55,425 bases of DNA from an uncultured Clostridia bacterium (GCA_948440265.1 CAOJOK010000012.1:1-55425), one strand, 5' to 3'. Positions 27,901-36,474 are shown, counted from the first letter of the stretch. Made by a program: numbers and translations. The notes: a model not told the origin generated them from the letters alone.

Positions 27901-28206
27901 ATTCGCAACCAAGTCGTACTTTATAGTTCCCTTCTCGAACTCGCCGCCGTTTAACAACGACTCGAAAGCATTATAGAATTTCGCTTCCATAGAGTCCTGT
28001 TCCAGTCTCTCATAGAAATACTTATAGGCGTGGCTGTTATCGCCTGCGGCAAATGCGACGCGGCTTACCGTCAGTCCCGAACCGATAAGCAGCATTGCCA
28101 TAACGGCAAGCGCCGTCATTATTACGCCCAAACGCTTTACTTGTAATTTCGTAGAATCTCCTTGAAAATTTTTTACTGCCAACATATTATACACTCGAAT
28201 TTTCAA
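25000..28206 (-). CDS. Surface transglutaminase-like protein with C-terminal membrane anchor and basic repeat tail
   Basis: 1068 residues. A signal peptide ends near AFA (residues 51-53). A transglutaminase-like core follows with Cys256 in ESVCEGYAKGF, His292 in HMWNYV and Asp307 in DPTF, the full papain-like triad. Long beta-rich modules then lead to a membrane helix near 904-932 (GIVIGVIAAVLVLAGGG...) and KKK. The last 132 residues are Pro/Gln/Thr/Ser/Arg repeats (PAQS, PTQT) that should lie in the cytoplasm. Bacterial proteins of this type act as peptidases or crosslinkers at the envelope; the substrate is unknown. The start is TTG 28206 after AAAGGG; later starts are possible. It is a single-gene unit. 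Confidence 0.75.
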   Translation of the reverse strand: MKIRVYNMLAVKNFQGDSTKLQVKRLGVIMTALAVMAMLLIGSGLTVSRVAFAAGDNSHAYKYFYERLEQDSMEAKFYNAFESLLNGGEFEKGTIKYDLVANKIASKEDVEAYVNGTSDKIAKAFGMGRDAFYMDHPDLFYADVFATSISAGQKGSDYVAYLDSSRAVNTYVGSLDSQEKVKTAINAYENKLAAIVAEANKKATVVEKIEFANNYLRDNNHYGWGTKTEGDRNVDTEKAAFIYTSYGSLINAESVCEGYAKGFKAILDRLGIPCVLVAGYVDSVTQGGYQPHMWNYVRVDGQWYMVDPTFNPNFENKWLLVGGEAINEKYIEDNVVSSSGNKLRYPVLKPYDYGDDTDKNGMSVIGVYDDKSVGKTLEFTISYQGKGARKLREENKYLAFRSGNRNDDGTIGWSRWTDCIGFNEVMGNEVFAVTDYETSFTADPGYEYYQFALIGIAPDDNPYGEGSAKCNYKDEAEAERNFVVAPCVPYRHDGYTPVENSAPWAVSFYPANTGDLPVDRTYDLRVAYHTALKKVDESKDVGLEFTVSAGAESIEGNAFVSDVEWDGNKTITFKFKPSKMYVHNMASYFFTPTNLVGANSNKVPEPFKYSFKGKSVVCSKVFNDGRLYMNVFGQPKMLDDSDLSVTDFKDENNKYYAESQRSQLMLVASKPTSAEEQEMDKVLKQETGIKDNEIIASSTYEIDLQICGLVRKIPNGSYMQVSFGFPEGYSPDDEGTTFKIYHYKHDDNGAIIGVEEIPVIVTQYGLIAKVTSFSPFTIVQVKKDAVQGGEVSVYACVNGGKGGTVTADGKSGIAEITGDTITYDITADQGFAVGAVRLNGKVVDSAYYKDGKLTLAKKNIESSNILEVTFVSAQMQENYAKDGITISYGALSDVDFSDFGKPPASNVAGIVIGVIAAVLVLAGGGFAIWWFFIKKKQQPVTATAGRANASAVKRPTQTKPAQSRPAQSRPTQSGSTQTKPAQSRPAQTRPAQSAQSRQTQARPTQTGSTKTSQTRTAQSAQAKPSQTVSRPAQTHTRPVSGGGTNRPTSSARPAPKTTDKTRPSNPKK
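25003..25398. repeat. Short tandem repeats encoding the Pro-Gln-Thr-Arg tail
   Basis: Variants of CGGGTCTTGACTGCG and GGTTTTGTCTGCG recur, for example near 25255, 25290 and 25315, in phase with codons. They encode PAQ(S/T)RP units. Unequal crossing-over could change the tail length without breaking the frame. Confidence 0.7.
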
Positions 28207-28337
28207 ATAAGCAACCCTTTTTCGATAGTTTTATATTATATAAAGTCGAATTCGGTTGGAAAGTAATGCGGTCAAGCAATGTCTATCGCTTGAGTGGCAA
28301 CATAAGTGGCACAGAAATTGCATAGGACATATTATGC
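28207..28337. other. Divergent intergenic region
   Basis: It holds a TATAAT on the minus strand (near 28235) that may serve the transglutaminase-like gene with a weak -35. An inverted repeat, TCAAGC at 28272-28277 and GCTTGA at 28288-28293, could be an operator for the adjacent HTH protein. No gene was seen. Confidence 0.35.
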
Positions 28338-28366
28338 TTGAAAATGTACGGCAATTGTGATATAAT
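28338..28366 (+). promoter_or_regulatory. Promoter of the HTH-pentad gene
   Basis: TTGAAA at 28338-28343 and TATAAT at 28361-28366, with a 17-bp spacer. The start codon is 107 bp downstream. Confidence 0.65.
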
Positions 28367-28473
28367 GAATTTGCAAAAGCAACCCGAAGTTTACATTTAG
28401 AACCGCAAAGTTGGTGGTGTTTTCACAAAAAATCATTTATAATTAAAGCAATCACTGTCGCACGGAGGCATTT

Positions 28474-29319
28474 ATGACATTTGGCGAAAAACTTGCGAAA
28501 GCCCGCAAAGAAAACAATATGACGCAGGAACAGCTTGCCGACGTTCTCGGCGTATCCAGACAGTCCATAAGCAAATGGGAATCGGATATCGCCTACCCCG
28601 AAACGGACAAGCTGATTCGTATGAGCGAACTGTTCGGCTGCTCGCTCGACTATCTGTTAAAAGACGACGTCACGCAAAAGCCGAATATACAGCGCACTAC
28701 ATACAGGCACGACGCTTCTTTTTCGACTTTCAGTTTTACCATAACCAAAACGCGAGAATACGAGTACAAGTCGAAATCAACGCTTTTCGGACTGCCTTTG
28801 GTGCATATAAACATAGGTAAAGGCAAAACCGCAAAAGGCATAATCGCAATCGGGTTCAAATCGGTCGGGGTTCTTTCGATAGGGCTTTTGGCTTCGGGAC
28901 TTTTTTCAATCGGCTTGCTGGCATTGGGTCTTTTCGGCATAGGAGTGCTCGGCATCGGCTTTTTCGGATTCGGAGCGTTTGCACTGGGAATGTTAAGCGG
29001 CGGCGCGGTGTCTGTCGGATTGATTTCATTCGGGGCTATTTCAATAGGCATTATGTCGTGCGGAGCTATCTCCGTAGGACAGTTTGCCGTGGGCGCATTG
29101 GCACACGGGCATTATTTCGCTTTCGGGGACAGCGCAACGGCAATGGTCGCGCTTGGCGCGACGCAAGCCGAAGGGACGCTCTACACCCATTTTACGGGCT
29201 TGCAAAACAGCTTTTCGGGATTTGACGCGCAAACGGTGATTTCGATTTTGGAAAACAATGTTCCGTCGGCTTTGAAGCTGTTTATGAAAATAGCCCTATC
29301 CATAGTCGGTATCCGATAA
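28474..29319 (+). CDS. XRE-type HTH protein with glycine pentad repeat domain
   Basis: 281 residues. Residues 1-65 form a Cro/C1-type HTH (KLAKARKENNMTQEQLADVLGVSRQSISKWE...PETDKLIRMSELFGCSLDYLLK). After a linker, roughly residues 130-210 consist of about 16 consecutive five-residue units, GxxSx or GxxAx, with a Gly at every fifth position. The strict spacing suggests a solenoid or tightly packed hydrophobic helices rather than ordinary membrane segments. Similar HTH proteins occur in other Clostridia as far as I recall, with unknown function. CGGAGG lies just upstream of ATG 28474. Possibly a membrane-associated regulator. Confidence 0.75.
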   Translation: MTFGEKLAKARKENNMTQEQLADVLGVSRQSISKWESDIAYPETDKLIRMSELFGCSLDYLLKDDVTQKPNIQRTTYRHDASFSTFSFTITKTREYEYKSKSTLFGLPLVHINIGKGKTAKGIIAIGFKSVGVLSIGLLASGLFSIGLLALGLFGIGVLGIGFFGFGAFALGMLSGGAVSVGLISFGAISIGIMSCGAISVGQFAVGALAHGHYFAFGDSATAMVALGATQAEGTLYTHFTGLQNSFSGFDAQTVISILENNVPSALKLFMKIALSIVGIR

Positions 29320-29465
29320 CAGCCGATATGCCGCACAGCCGAAAAACTTTGACTTACATCATTCAAACGATTGAAAATTTATTCGATTTTAAATATAATG
29401 TATTATATAACCAAACGGCGCGAAACAATAATATAACGAGCCGTTATATAAAAGGAAGAAAATCT

Positions 29466-30590
29466 ATGAAAAAGAAATTGGGTATTATTTTTGTCGCACT
29501 GCTGCCTATTGTCTTTTCGCTGTGCGCCTGTTCCCGTATATGCAAGCACAAATTAGTCAAAGTGAACTACACAGCCGAAACCTGCACGGAAGACGGTAAT
29601 ATAGAATATTGGCATTGCTCGCTTTGCGATAAGAACTTTGCGGACGCCGACGCCGCCGAAGAAATATCTTCGACAGTCATACTTGCCGCACACGCTTACG
29701 GCGATTATGAGTACGATTTCGAAAACAAGCGTTATTTTCGCTCTTGCTCGCGTTGCGACGATATCGTCAAAACGGACGCAGGCAATGAGCAGTTCCCGTT
29801 GCTTGCAAGAGACGAAACGGAGCTTACGAGCGTAATACAAAGCGCAAAGGCAAAGTCGCATATAAAGCTCGCAAACGACATAACTGTCACCGCAGGTGAG
29901 TATGAAGTCGTTCTGCGCCTGCCAGACGGCGGAACGCTCGACCTCGGCGGACACACCGTTACAGTCAAAAACAACGGCGGTTTTCTCGTCGAAGGCACGG
30001 ACGTGACTTTGCAAAACGGCAAAGTTATTACCGACTTTGAAACTCCGAACATCGGCTATGCCGTTTTTCTCGGCGATGCAGTAGACGACAATCGCATCAC
30101 GGTCAGAAATCTCGATACGAAAGGCGGTTTTAACGTATTTAACTGCGAAGCCGCTTTCTACGACTGCAACGTCGACGCGACGAACCGTCTTTACTACGCG
30201 CTTTGGGCAGACACTCATTCCACCATTACCGTAAACAGCGGCGTATATCGCGGCGGAGAAATTGCCTGCGTGCACTCGACTGCCAGTCGGGAAGCAGACA
30301 ATTCGGGATATGTAATATTAAACGGCGGAACATTTTACGGTAAAATTTACGCAACTTTCTGCACGACTATAAACGGCGGAAACTTTGACGACAGCATCGT
30401 TTTGACACCGTATCTTTACGACGGAGAAACGGAAAAAACCGAAGCGAAACTGATTGTCTCAAAAGATTATGCAAGCAAATTAAACATAACCGTGACGGCA
30501 ACCGACTATGAAATGTTCGACGGCAAAGACGCAAACGGCAATCGCGTTTATGAAACCCGAAAAAAGCAAACTCTTACAAACAATCGATAA
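29466..30590 (+). CDS. Lipoprotein with beta-helix-like domain
   Basis: 374 residues. The N-terminus MKKKLGIIFVALLPIVFSLCACS is a type II signal peptide, with the lipidated Cys in LCAC. Residues 30-60 carry HCSLC and CSRC Cys pairs in a motif (HxC...YWxCxxCxxxF) seen in extracellular proteins of gut Clostridia. From about 100 the protein is rich in GGT/GGxF turns (DGGTLDLGGHTV, LNGGTFYG, INGGNF), like a parallel beta-helix. Expected outside the membrane, perhaps binding polysaccharide. ATG 29466 follows AGGAAG; the frame is open further upstream, but only this start gives a signal peptide. Confidence 0.75.
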   Translation: MKKKLGIIFVALLPIVFSLCACSRICKHKLVKVNYTAETCTEDGNIEYWHCSLCDKNFADADAAEEISSTVILAAHAYGDYEYDFENKRYFRSCSRCDDIVKTDAGNEQFPLLARDETELTSVIQSAKAKSHIKLANDITVTAGEYEVVLRLPDGGTLDLGGHTVTVKNNGGFLVEGTDVTLQNGKVITDFETPNIGYAVFLGDAVDDNRITVRNLDTKGGFNVFNCEAAFYDCNVDATNRLYYALWADTHSTITVNSGVYRGGEIACVHSTASREADNSGYVILNGGTFYGKIYATFCTTINGGNFDDSIVLTPYLYDGETEKTEAKLIVSKDYASKLNITVTATDYEMFDGKDANGNRVYETRKKQTLTNNR

Positions 30591-30643
30591 GCCGTCTACA
30601 CGGCGATTATATCGTCATTGCAGTTTGTTTCCTATATACAAAC

Positions 30644-31171
30644 TTATTCCAATTTCAAAGTTTTTGCGGTTTCTTCGGACAAGCCTGTAATCGGCTGTTT
30701 GATATACTGTTTTATTACGGCATAGCGTTTTTTGTTCAATACAATGGCTATCGAATCCTTCACTTTATACCTACGTTCCATACTTACATAGGAAATCTTT
30801 ATAGTTTTTGAAAACCACAAAAATCCGTACGGTGTTAAAAGGAACTGTGAAAAAGCTATATCGGCGATTTCTTCCCAAGTCATTTGCACTTTACAAAATC
30901 TCCCCAAGAAAGATTTGGTAACACCATTTTCGTCTATTGTAATCATTGCTAAGAATGTACGCGGTCCTTCAATCGTTAGACCCATCGAGAATATGGACAA
31001 TAATGCAACCAAAATAATTGTCGCATAAATATTGTCCGTTCTCGCGGGTTCATATGATAGAATAAAAATAATTATGCCTAATCCGCACAGCCACGCGAAT
31101 AGCGAACCTACAGTCACAGTGGGAGACGCAAATATTTTGATTTTTTTAGGCGTATCTTTTTGCCTTGCCAT
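30644..31171 (-). CDS. Small membrane protein, PH-like C-terminal part
   Basis: 175 residues. Two membrane helices lie near residues 18-38 and 45-65. A soluble C-terminal part (ITIDENGVTKSFLGRFCKVQMTWEEIADI...) has the beta-strand-rich look of bacterial PH-like domains (YdbT/YcxB type), in which W-E-E-I-x-x-I is typical. No specific function can be given. ATG 31171 follows AAGGGG; an earlier ATG at 31216 is possible. Convergent with the lipoprotein gene, from which it is 53 bp apart. Confidence 0.6.
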   Translation of the reverse strand: MARQKDTPKKIKIFASPTVTVGSLFAWLCGLGIIIFILSYEPARTDNIYATIILVALLSIFSMGLTIEGPRTFLAMITIDENGVTKSFLGRFCKVQMTWEEIADIAFSQFLLTPYGFLWFSKTIKISYVSMERRYKVKDSIAIVLNKKRYAVIKQYIKQPITGLSEETAKTLKLE

Positions 31172-31455
31172 ATTTGAATTACCCCTTTTCTTTTTCTCGT
31201 TAATTTCTGATTTCACGATTATTTTTCATATTCAATCCCCGAAAATCAAAAAGCGATTATAATATTCAGCTGTTGATATTACCGCATACGTTTCATCAAG
31301 TACCGTTGTTTATATTGCCCACGCGTCACAGTTATATTGTACCATTTATCTGCCCGTGTTGTCAAGTACAGACATAATACCGCTTTTGTATATGCTTTCC
31401 TGTACAAAACCGATAAAAGGACAGCGGCTCGATTTTTTTTAAAGGATGAAGTTCA

Positions 31456-32712
31456 ATGAGTAAGTTTATAAAAGAAAAGTTCATTTGTTATCGTGACGGT
31501 TTCCGCATTGCAGGTACTGTTTTGCGTCCGAGAAGAAACAATCTGCCGATTGCCGTTTTATCCCACGGTTTTCTTGCAAACAGCAAAATGATGTCAAAGT
31601 ATATGCGCGTATTTGCAGAAAGCGGATATGCCGCTTTCTGTTTTGATTTTGTCGGCGGCTGTATCATAGGCAAGAGCGGCGGCAAGCTTATCGATATGAG
31701 CATACAGACGGAAACAGACGATTTAAAGACCGTCATAGCTTTTGCCAAAACGCAAAGTTATGTCGACCCCGAAAAAATCTGCCTTATGGGGTGCAGTCAA
31801 GGCGGCGTTGTCAGCGCACTATGTGCCGCACAGCTGAAAGACGAAGTGGAAAAGCTTATACTGTTCTACCCTGCGTTCTGTATCCCCGATGATGCGAGAA
31901 ACGGCAAAATGATGATGTTCGAGTTTGACCCGAGCAATGTGCCCGATATTCTCAAATGCAAAATTCCGTTTTTAAAGTTGAGCCGCATATATCCCGAATC
32001 CGTTTTGAATATGGATATTTGGAGCGAAATCAAAAAGTATACGGGCAATGTTTTGATAGTTCACGGCACAAACGACAAAATAGTAAATACCTGCTATGCA
32101 AAGCGGGCAAAAGAAGAATATGACGACGCAGGAGCAAACTGCAGACTGGTTTTGATTGACGGCGGCGGACATATGTTTGCAAGAAAGTATGATAAACCTG
32201 CTATCGAGCAGCTCAAACAATTCTGCTCTCAACTTGTCATAAGAAAGTATGAAAGCGCCGATTTAAAGACAGTTTCCGAACTGTTTTACGACACCGTGCA
32301 CACCGTCAATGCGAAAGATTATTCTCACGCGCAGCTTTATGCTTGGGCAAAAGACAGGGACAGTCTGATTAAACGGCAGAACGATTTTCAAGAGCAGACT
32401 TCTTTCATTGCGCAAATCGGTGAAAAGACAGTCGGTTTTGCCAGCATAGACAAGTCGGGCTGTCTGGATATGCTGTATGTACACAAGGACTTTCAGCGGC
32501 AGAAAATAGCCGCGGCTCTGTGCGACGAGGCGGAAAAGCCGTTTGCCGCCATTACGACCTTTTCTTCTATAACGGCGAAACCGTTTTTCCAAAAGCGCGG
32601 ATATACCGTAATAAGAGAACAGGAAGTCGAGCGTTTCGGAATCAAACTGAAAAATTACGAAATGCGGAAAATCAAGAAAATTTCCGAAAACATTCAAACG
32701 GAAAAATATTAA
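31456..32712 (+). CDS. Alpha/beta hydrolase fused to a GNAT acetyltransferase
   Basis: 418 residues in two domains. Residues 1 to about 255 are an alpha/beta hydrolase: LSHGF (oxyanion region), nucleophile Ser in GCSQGG near 115, Asp in HGTNDK near 205 and His in GGGHMF near 237. From about 258 (VIRKYESADLKTVSELFYDTVH) a GNAT domain follows, with the acetyl-CoA loop MLYVHKDFQRQKIAAAL near 345 and KRGYTV at the end. The second domain resembles YafP-type acetyltransferases. Substrates are unknown. AAAGGATG precedes ATG 31456. A single-gene unit. Confidence 0.85.
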   Translation: MSKFIKEKFICYRDGFRIAGTVLRPRRNNLPIAVLSHGFLANSKMMSKYMRVFAESGYAAFCFDFVGGCIIGKSGGKLIDMSIQTETDDLKTVIAFAKTQSYVDPEKICLMGCSQGGVVSALCAAQLKDEVEKLILFYPAFCIPDDARNGKMMMFEFDPSNVPDILKCKIPFLKLSRIYPESVLNMDIWSEIKKYTGNVLIVHGTNDKIVNTCYAKRAKEEYDDAGANCRLVLIDGGGHMFARKYDKPAIEQLKQFCSQLVIRKYESADLKTVSELFYDTVHTVNAKDYSHAQLYAWAKDRDSLIKRQNDFQEQTSFIAQIGEKTVGFASIDKSGCLDMLYVHKDFQRQKIAAALCDEAEKPFAAITTFSSITAKPFFQKRGYTVIREQEVERFGIKLKNYEMRKIKKISENIQTEKY

Positions 32713-32728
32713 AAAATTAGTTGACCGC

Positions 32729-32765
32729 AAAGAGCCGCCTTTTGAAAGGGCGGCTCTTTTCTTTT
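32729..32765. terminator. Bidirectional terminator between the fusion gene and araA
   Basis: AAAGAGCCGCCTTT pairs with AAAGGGCGGCTCTTT, followed by TTCTTTT on the plus side. It overlaps the araA stop and serves the convergent genes. Confidence 0.85.
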
Positions 32766-34176
32766 ATACTCGGGTGTTTTCATCTATAATCACAAGTTCG
32801 GTGTCGGTCAGCGACGCAAACAGTCTTATGTCGTCTACGTTCAGCGCCGTGGAAACGACTGCGTGGTGCGCGCCGCCTGCATATATCCAAGCCGCCGCGC
32901 CCGTTTTGAAATCGGGCACAAGTTTCCACATAATACGCGCCACGGGAAGCTTCGGCATTTTTTCGGGCTGTTTGACCAACTTTATTTTTGCGCATATGAG
33001 CCGAAAATGCGTGCCCATATCAACCATAGATACGGCGATTGCGTCGCCTTCTATACTGTCGAAAACAAGTCTTGCAGCCGGTTCTTTGCCGCCTATGCCA
33101 AGCGGATGAACTTCTATTTTCGGTCTGGACGCGGCAAACACTGGCGATACTTCCAGCATATGAGAAGCAAGTTCCATTTCGCTCCCTGCCGTCAAATCGT
33201 ATGTATAGTCTTCGGTGAACGCCGTCGCGCCCTTTCTCTTTTCCGCCATTTTGCACAGCACCGCCATAAGCGCGGCGGTCTTGTAATCGCCTTCCGCGCC
33301 GAATCCGATACCGCGCGACATAATGTCCTGAACGGCAAGTCCTGGAAGCTGTTTCAAGCCGTGCAGGTCCTGAAAGTTATCGGTGAAAGCCGACACTCTT
33401 TCCCTGTCTATAAACCGCTCGGCGGCTATCTGATATTTCGCCTGTTCTCTCACCGCCGCCGTATCGCCTGTTGCGATTTCGTACTTTGTCTTATACTCCT
33501 TAATCTTCGCGTCGATATCGGCGTCGGTCACCGAATCGGCGATTTCGACAAGGTCGCCTATTCCGTAATAGTTGACGTTCCAGCCGTATTTTATTTCGCT
33601 TTCCACTCTGTCGCCGTCGGTCACCGCCACGTCGCGCATATTGCTGCCGAACATAGCGACGCGCAGTCTTTTGGAAAAATCGAGCGCGACTGCCACTTCC
33701 GCAAAAGAGCGTATCTTTTCTATAACGTCGTTATGTCTGTAATAGCCGACGACTATTTGTCGTTTGACGTTCAATCTTGTGCAAATGAAGCCGAACTCCC
33801 TATCTCCGTGCGCGGACTGATTGAGATTCATAAAGTCCATATCGATTGTCTTATACGGCAGTTTTTCGTTTGCCTGCGTATGCAAATGAAGCATAGGTTT
33901 TTTCAGAGTCTGCAAGCCGCGTATCCACATCTTCGCAGGCGAAAACGTGTGCATCCAAACTATGACGCCGACGCACTCTTTATCGGCGGCAACTTTCAAA
34001 AATACGTCTTCCGCCTCGTCGGCGTTTCGCACGGTGGGCATAAGCACGACTTGCGCCAGGTCGCAGAGTTTGCCGTTTAAAAATTCCGCCATTTCCCTGC
34101 CGTCGCGCGCCACTTCTTTCAAAGTCTGTTCGCCGTATAAGTCTTGACTGCCGACTATAAAATAAAGTTTTTTCAT
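32764..34176 (-). CDS. araA: L-arabinose isomerase
   Basis: 470 residues, the normal length. Converts L-arabinose to L-ribulose in the cytoplasm. Seen: YFIVGSQDLYGEQTL at the N-terminus, GVIVWMHTFSPAKMWI, LHLHTQANE, SRGIGFGAEGDYKTAAL (metal-ligand Glu) and MVDMGTHFRLI with YAGGAHHAV (ligand His) near the C-terminus. Third gene of the araB-araD-araA operon, 23 nt after araD. Confidence 0.97.
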   Translation of the reverse strand: MKKLYFIVGSQDLYGEQTLKEVARDGREMAEFLNGKLCDLAQVVLMPTVRNADEAEDVFLKVAADKECVGVIVWMHTFSPAKMWIRGLQTLKKPMLHLHTQANEKLPYKTIDMDFMNLNQSAHGDREFGFICTRLNVKRQIVVGYYRHNDVIEKIRSFAEVAVALDFSKRLRVAMFGSNMRDVAVTDGDRVESEIKYGWNVNYYGIGDLVEIADSVTDADIDAKIKEYKTKYEIATGDTAAVREQAKYQIAAERFIDRERVSAFTDNFQDLHGLKQLPGLAVQDIMSRGIGFGAEGDYKTAALMAVLCKMAEKRKGATAFTEDYTYDLTAGSEMELASHMLEVSPVFAASRPKIEVHPLGIGGKEPAARLVFDSIEGDAIAVSMVDMGTHFRLICAKIKLVKQPEKMPKLPVARIMWKLVPDFKTGAAAWIYAGGAHHAVVSTALNVDDIRLFASLTDTELVIIDENTRV

Positions 34177-34199
34177 AAATCAATCTCCTTGTTTTGCAA

Positions 34200-34895
34200 C
34201 TATTTGCGCGGCTGACCGTAGTACGCCGAAGCGCCGTGTTTTCTGTCGTAATGTTTTTTCAAAAGCGTCCTGCCGACCCTATTATCCTTTCCGCCTATGC
34301 TTTCCGTGAGCGCCGCCATTTTCGCCACTTCTTCCAGCGTGACTGCGTTTTGCACGGCTTTTTCCGGCGAATCGCCCCAAACGAAAGGTCCGTGATTTTT
34401 GACCAGCACGGCAGGCACCGCCGCATAGTCCAGCTCCGAAAAGGTTTCCGCTATCACCTTGCCCGTGTTCAGTTCGTACTCGCCGTTTATCTCGTCATCG
34501 GTCAATGCCCTTGTCACGGGGATATCGCCGAAAGCAAAATCGGCGTGCGTGGTGCCGTATGCAGGTATGGCGCGTCCGCTTTGCGCCCAAGTCGTCGCAT
34601 ATGCCGAATGTGTATGCACTATACCGCCGATATTCGAAAACGTCTTATAAAGATACAGGTGCGTGGGCGTGTCGGACGACGGACGATTGCCGCCCTGCAC
34701 GACATTGCCGTCCAAATCCACCACCGTCATATCGTCTGCGGTCATAGTTTCATAGTCCACGCCGCTCGGCTTTATGACCACCAGGTTGCGCTTTCTGTCA
34801 ATCGCGCTGACATTGCCCCAAGTCAATACCACCAAGCCGTTTTTGACGAGCGCGATATTTTCGCGATATACTCTTTCTTTCAATTCAGCCAGCAT
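34200..34895 (-). CDS. araD: L-ribulose-5-phosphate 4-epimerase
   Basis: 231 residues of the class II aldolase fold. Produces D-xylulose 5-phosphate from L-ribulose 5-phosphate. Seen: LTWGNVSAIDR, IKPSGVDY, SSDTPTHLYLY and GGIVHTHSAYATTWAQ (zinc-binding His residues), then PAVLVKNHGPFVWG. ATG 34895 is preceded by a GGAG-type site. It lies 10 nt after the araB stop. Confidence 0.97.
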   Translation of the reverse strand: MLAELKERVYRENIALVKNGLVVLTWGNVSAIDRKRNLVVIKPSGVDYETMTADDMTVVDLDGNVVQGGNRPSSDTPTHLYLYKTFSNIGGIVHTHSAYATTWAQSGRAIPAYGTTHADFAFGDIPVTRALTDDEINGEYELNTGKVIAETFSELDYAAVPAVLVKNHGPFVWGDSPEKAVQNAVTLEEVAKMAALTESIGGKDNRVGRTLLKKHYDRKHGASAYYGQPRK

Positions 34896-34905
34896 TTTCT
34901 ATCTC

Positions 34906-36459
34906 CTATTTAATAGCCGCGGCTGTCTCTGCCGCTTTCAGTCCCGCCTTATACTTATCCATAAACAGCTCGAAAGATTGCAGTTCTTTCTCGCTCGGCT
35001 CCGCCGTCGACACTTCGGCGCTTGCAAAAATCTTATTCAAAAATTCGGCAAGGTCCTTTTCTCCGCTTACGGCAAACAGCGCAAGCAGCGCCATACCGAA
35101 CGCGCCGCCTTCCCCTGCCGTTTTCATAACGGACACGGGCGCTTTCAGCGCCGCCGCCATAATGCTCTGTCCCACTTTATCGGTTTTGAAAAATCCGCCG
35201 TGTCCGCAGACAAGCTCTGCCTTAACGCCTTCTCTCTCAGCGATTTCCATACCGAGCCGCAATACCGCGACAGCCGAATACAGCTGCATTTTCATAAAGT
35301 CGGCAAGCGTGGGAGCATATCCCGAATCTCTCATAATCAGCGGTCTGCCGCTGTCTATCCCGACAATCGGCTCGCCCGAAAGATAGTTGTATCCGACAAG
35401 TCCGCCGAGATTTTCCGAGCTGTTTTTTGAATGTTCGAACAGCTTTGTCATAAGCTCGTTCATTTCCGCTTTTCTGCCGTTTAATACATACTCTACATCG
35501 GCGAAAATTCTTGCCCAGGCATTGATTTCGTTTGTGCAATTATTGACGTGCACCATAGCGACGGGCAGTCCGTGCGGCGTGGATACGATATCTATTTCCC
35601 TGTGAACGGCATTAAACGGCTTTTGCGCCACAATCATAAGAAAGGCGGAAGTACCTGCGGAGACGTTCGCCGTGCGCTTTCGGACACTGTTTGTCGCCGT
35701 CATACCGGTGCCTGCGTCGCCTTCCGGCGGACACATCGGACAGCCGCTTTTAAGAGTTCCGCTCCCGTCCAGAAAGAGCGCGCCGCTCTTTGTCAGAGTG
35801 CCTGCACACTCTCCTGCTTTCAGCGGTTTGGGAAGCAGTTTTTCGAAGTCGGAACAGCCGCCCCGCTTTTTCGACAGCGCATTGAATTTTTTCATCATAG
35901 CCGCGTCGTAACCGTTTTCGTCCACGGGGAACATACCCGACGCGTCACCTATTCCGATAACTTTTTCTCCCGTAAGGCGATAATGAACATAGCCTGCAAG
36001 CGTAGTCAAAAACGCCGCTTTCGGCACGTGCTTTTCCTTATTTAAAACCGCCTGATAGTAATGCGCGACCGACCAGCGCTGAGGGATATTGAACTTCAAT
36101 TTTTCCGTAAGTTCGTCCGCCGCCGCTTTCGTAGTCGTGTTTCGCCACGTTCTGAAAGGCGTCAAAAAACAATCGTTTTCGTCCAGCGCGATATATCCGT
36201 GCATCATAGCCGACACGCCGATTGCCGTAACGTCAATCAGCTTTTCTCCGTACTTGGAAAACCAGTCGGCGGCAAGAGAGGCAAAGCTTTCTCTCAATCC
36301 GATTGCTATATCTTCTTCGCCGTACGTCCAATAACCGTTTTCCCACTTGTTTTCCCACACATATCCGCCGCTTGCCAAAACTTCGGCGCGCTCGTTGATG
36401 AGCACCGATTTAATTCTCGTCGAACCGAGTTCTATTCCGAGTATGCGTTTACCGTCCAT
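34906..36459 (-). CDS. araB: Ribulokinase-like FGGY carbohydrate kinase of the arabinose operon
   Basis: 517 residues from ATG 36459. An FGGY kinase with ILGIELGSTRIKSVLI (ATP-phosphate loop), SAMMHGYIALD, TFRTWRNTT and, near the C-terminus, LVCGHGGFFKTDKVGQSIMAAAL. Phosphorylates L-ribulose. The sequence is closer to the divergent Clostridial FGGY kinases than to the E. coli AraB type, so the name rests partly on its neighbours araD and araA. The frame is open for 64 more codons, but these cross the terminator at 36545-36574, so I rejected the longer start. Confidence 0.88.
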   Translation of the reverse strand: MDGKRILGIELGSTRIKSVLINERAEVLASGGYVWENKWENGYWTYGEEDIAIGLRESFASLAADWFSKYGEKLIDVTAIGVSAMMHGYIALDENDCFLTPFRTWRNTTTKAAADELTEKLKFNIPQRWSVAHYYQAVLNKEKHVPKAAFLTTLAGYVHYRLTGEKVIGIGDASGMFPVDENGYDAAMMKKFNALSKKRGGCSDFEKLLPKPLKAGECAGTLTKSGALFLDGSGTLKSGCPMCPPEGDAGTGMTATNSVRKRTANVSAGTSAFLMIVAQKPFNAVHREIDIVSTPHGLPVAMVHVNNCTNEINAWARIFADVEYVLNGRKAEMNELMTKLFEHSKNSSENLGGLVGYNYLSGEPIVGIDSGRPLIMRDSGYAPTLADFMKMQLYSAVAVLRLGMEIAEREGVKAELVCGHGGFFKTDKVGQSIMAAALKAPVSVMKTAGEGGAFGMALLALFAVSGEKDLAEFLNKIFASAEVSTAEPSEKELQSFELFMDKYKAGLKAAETAAAIK

Positions 36460-36474
36460 ATACACTTCTATATA

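Noticed and set aside
32863-34080. 405-residue open frame on the plus strand
   Set aside because: It is antisense to araA, which is full length and conserved.
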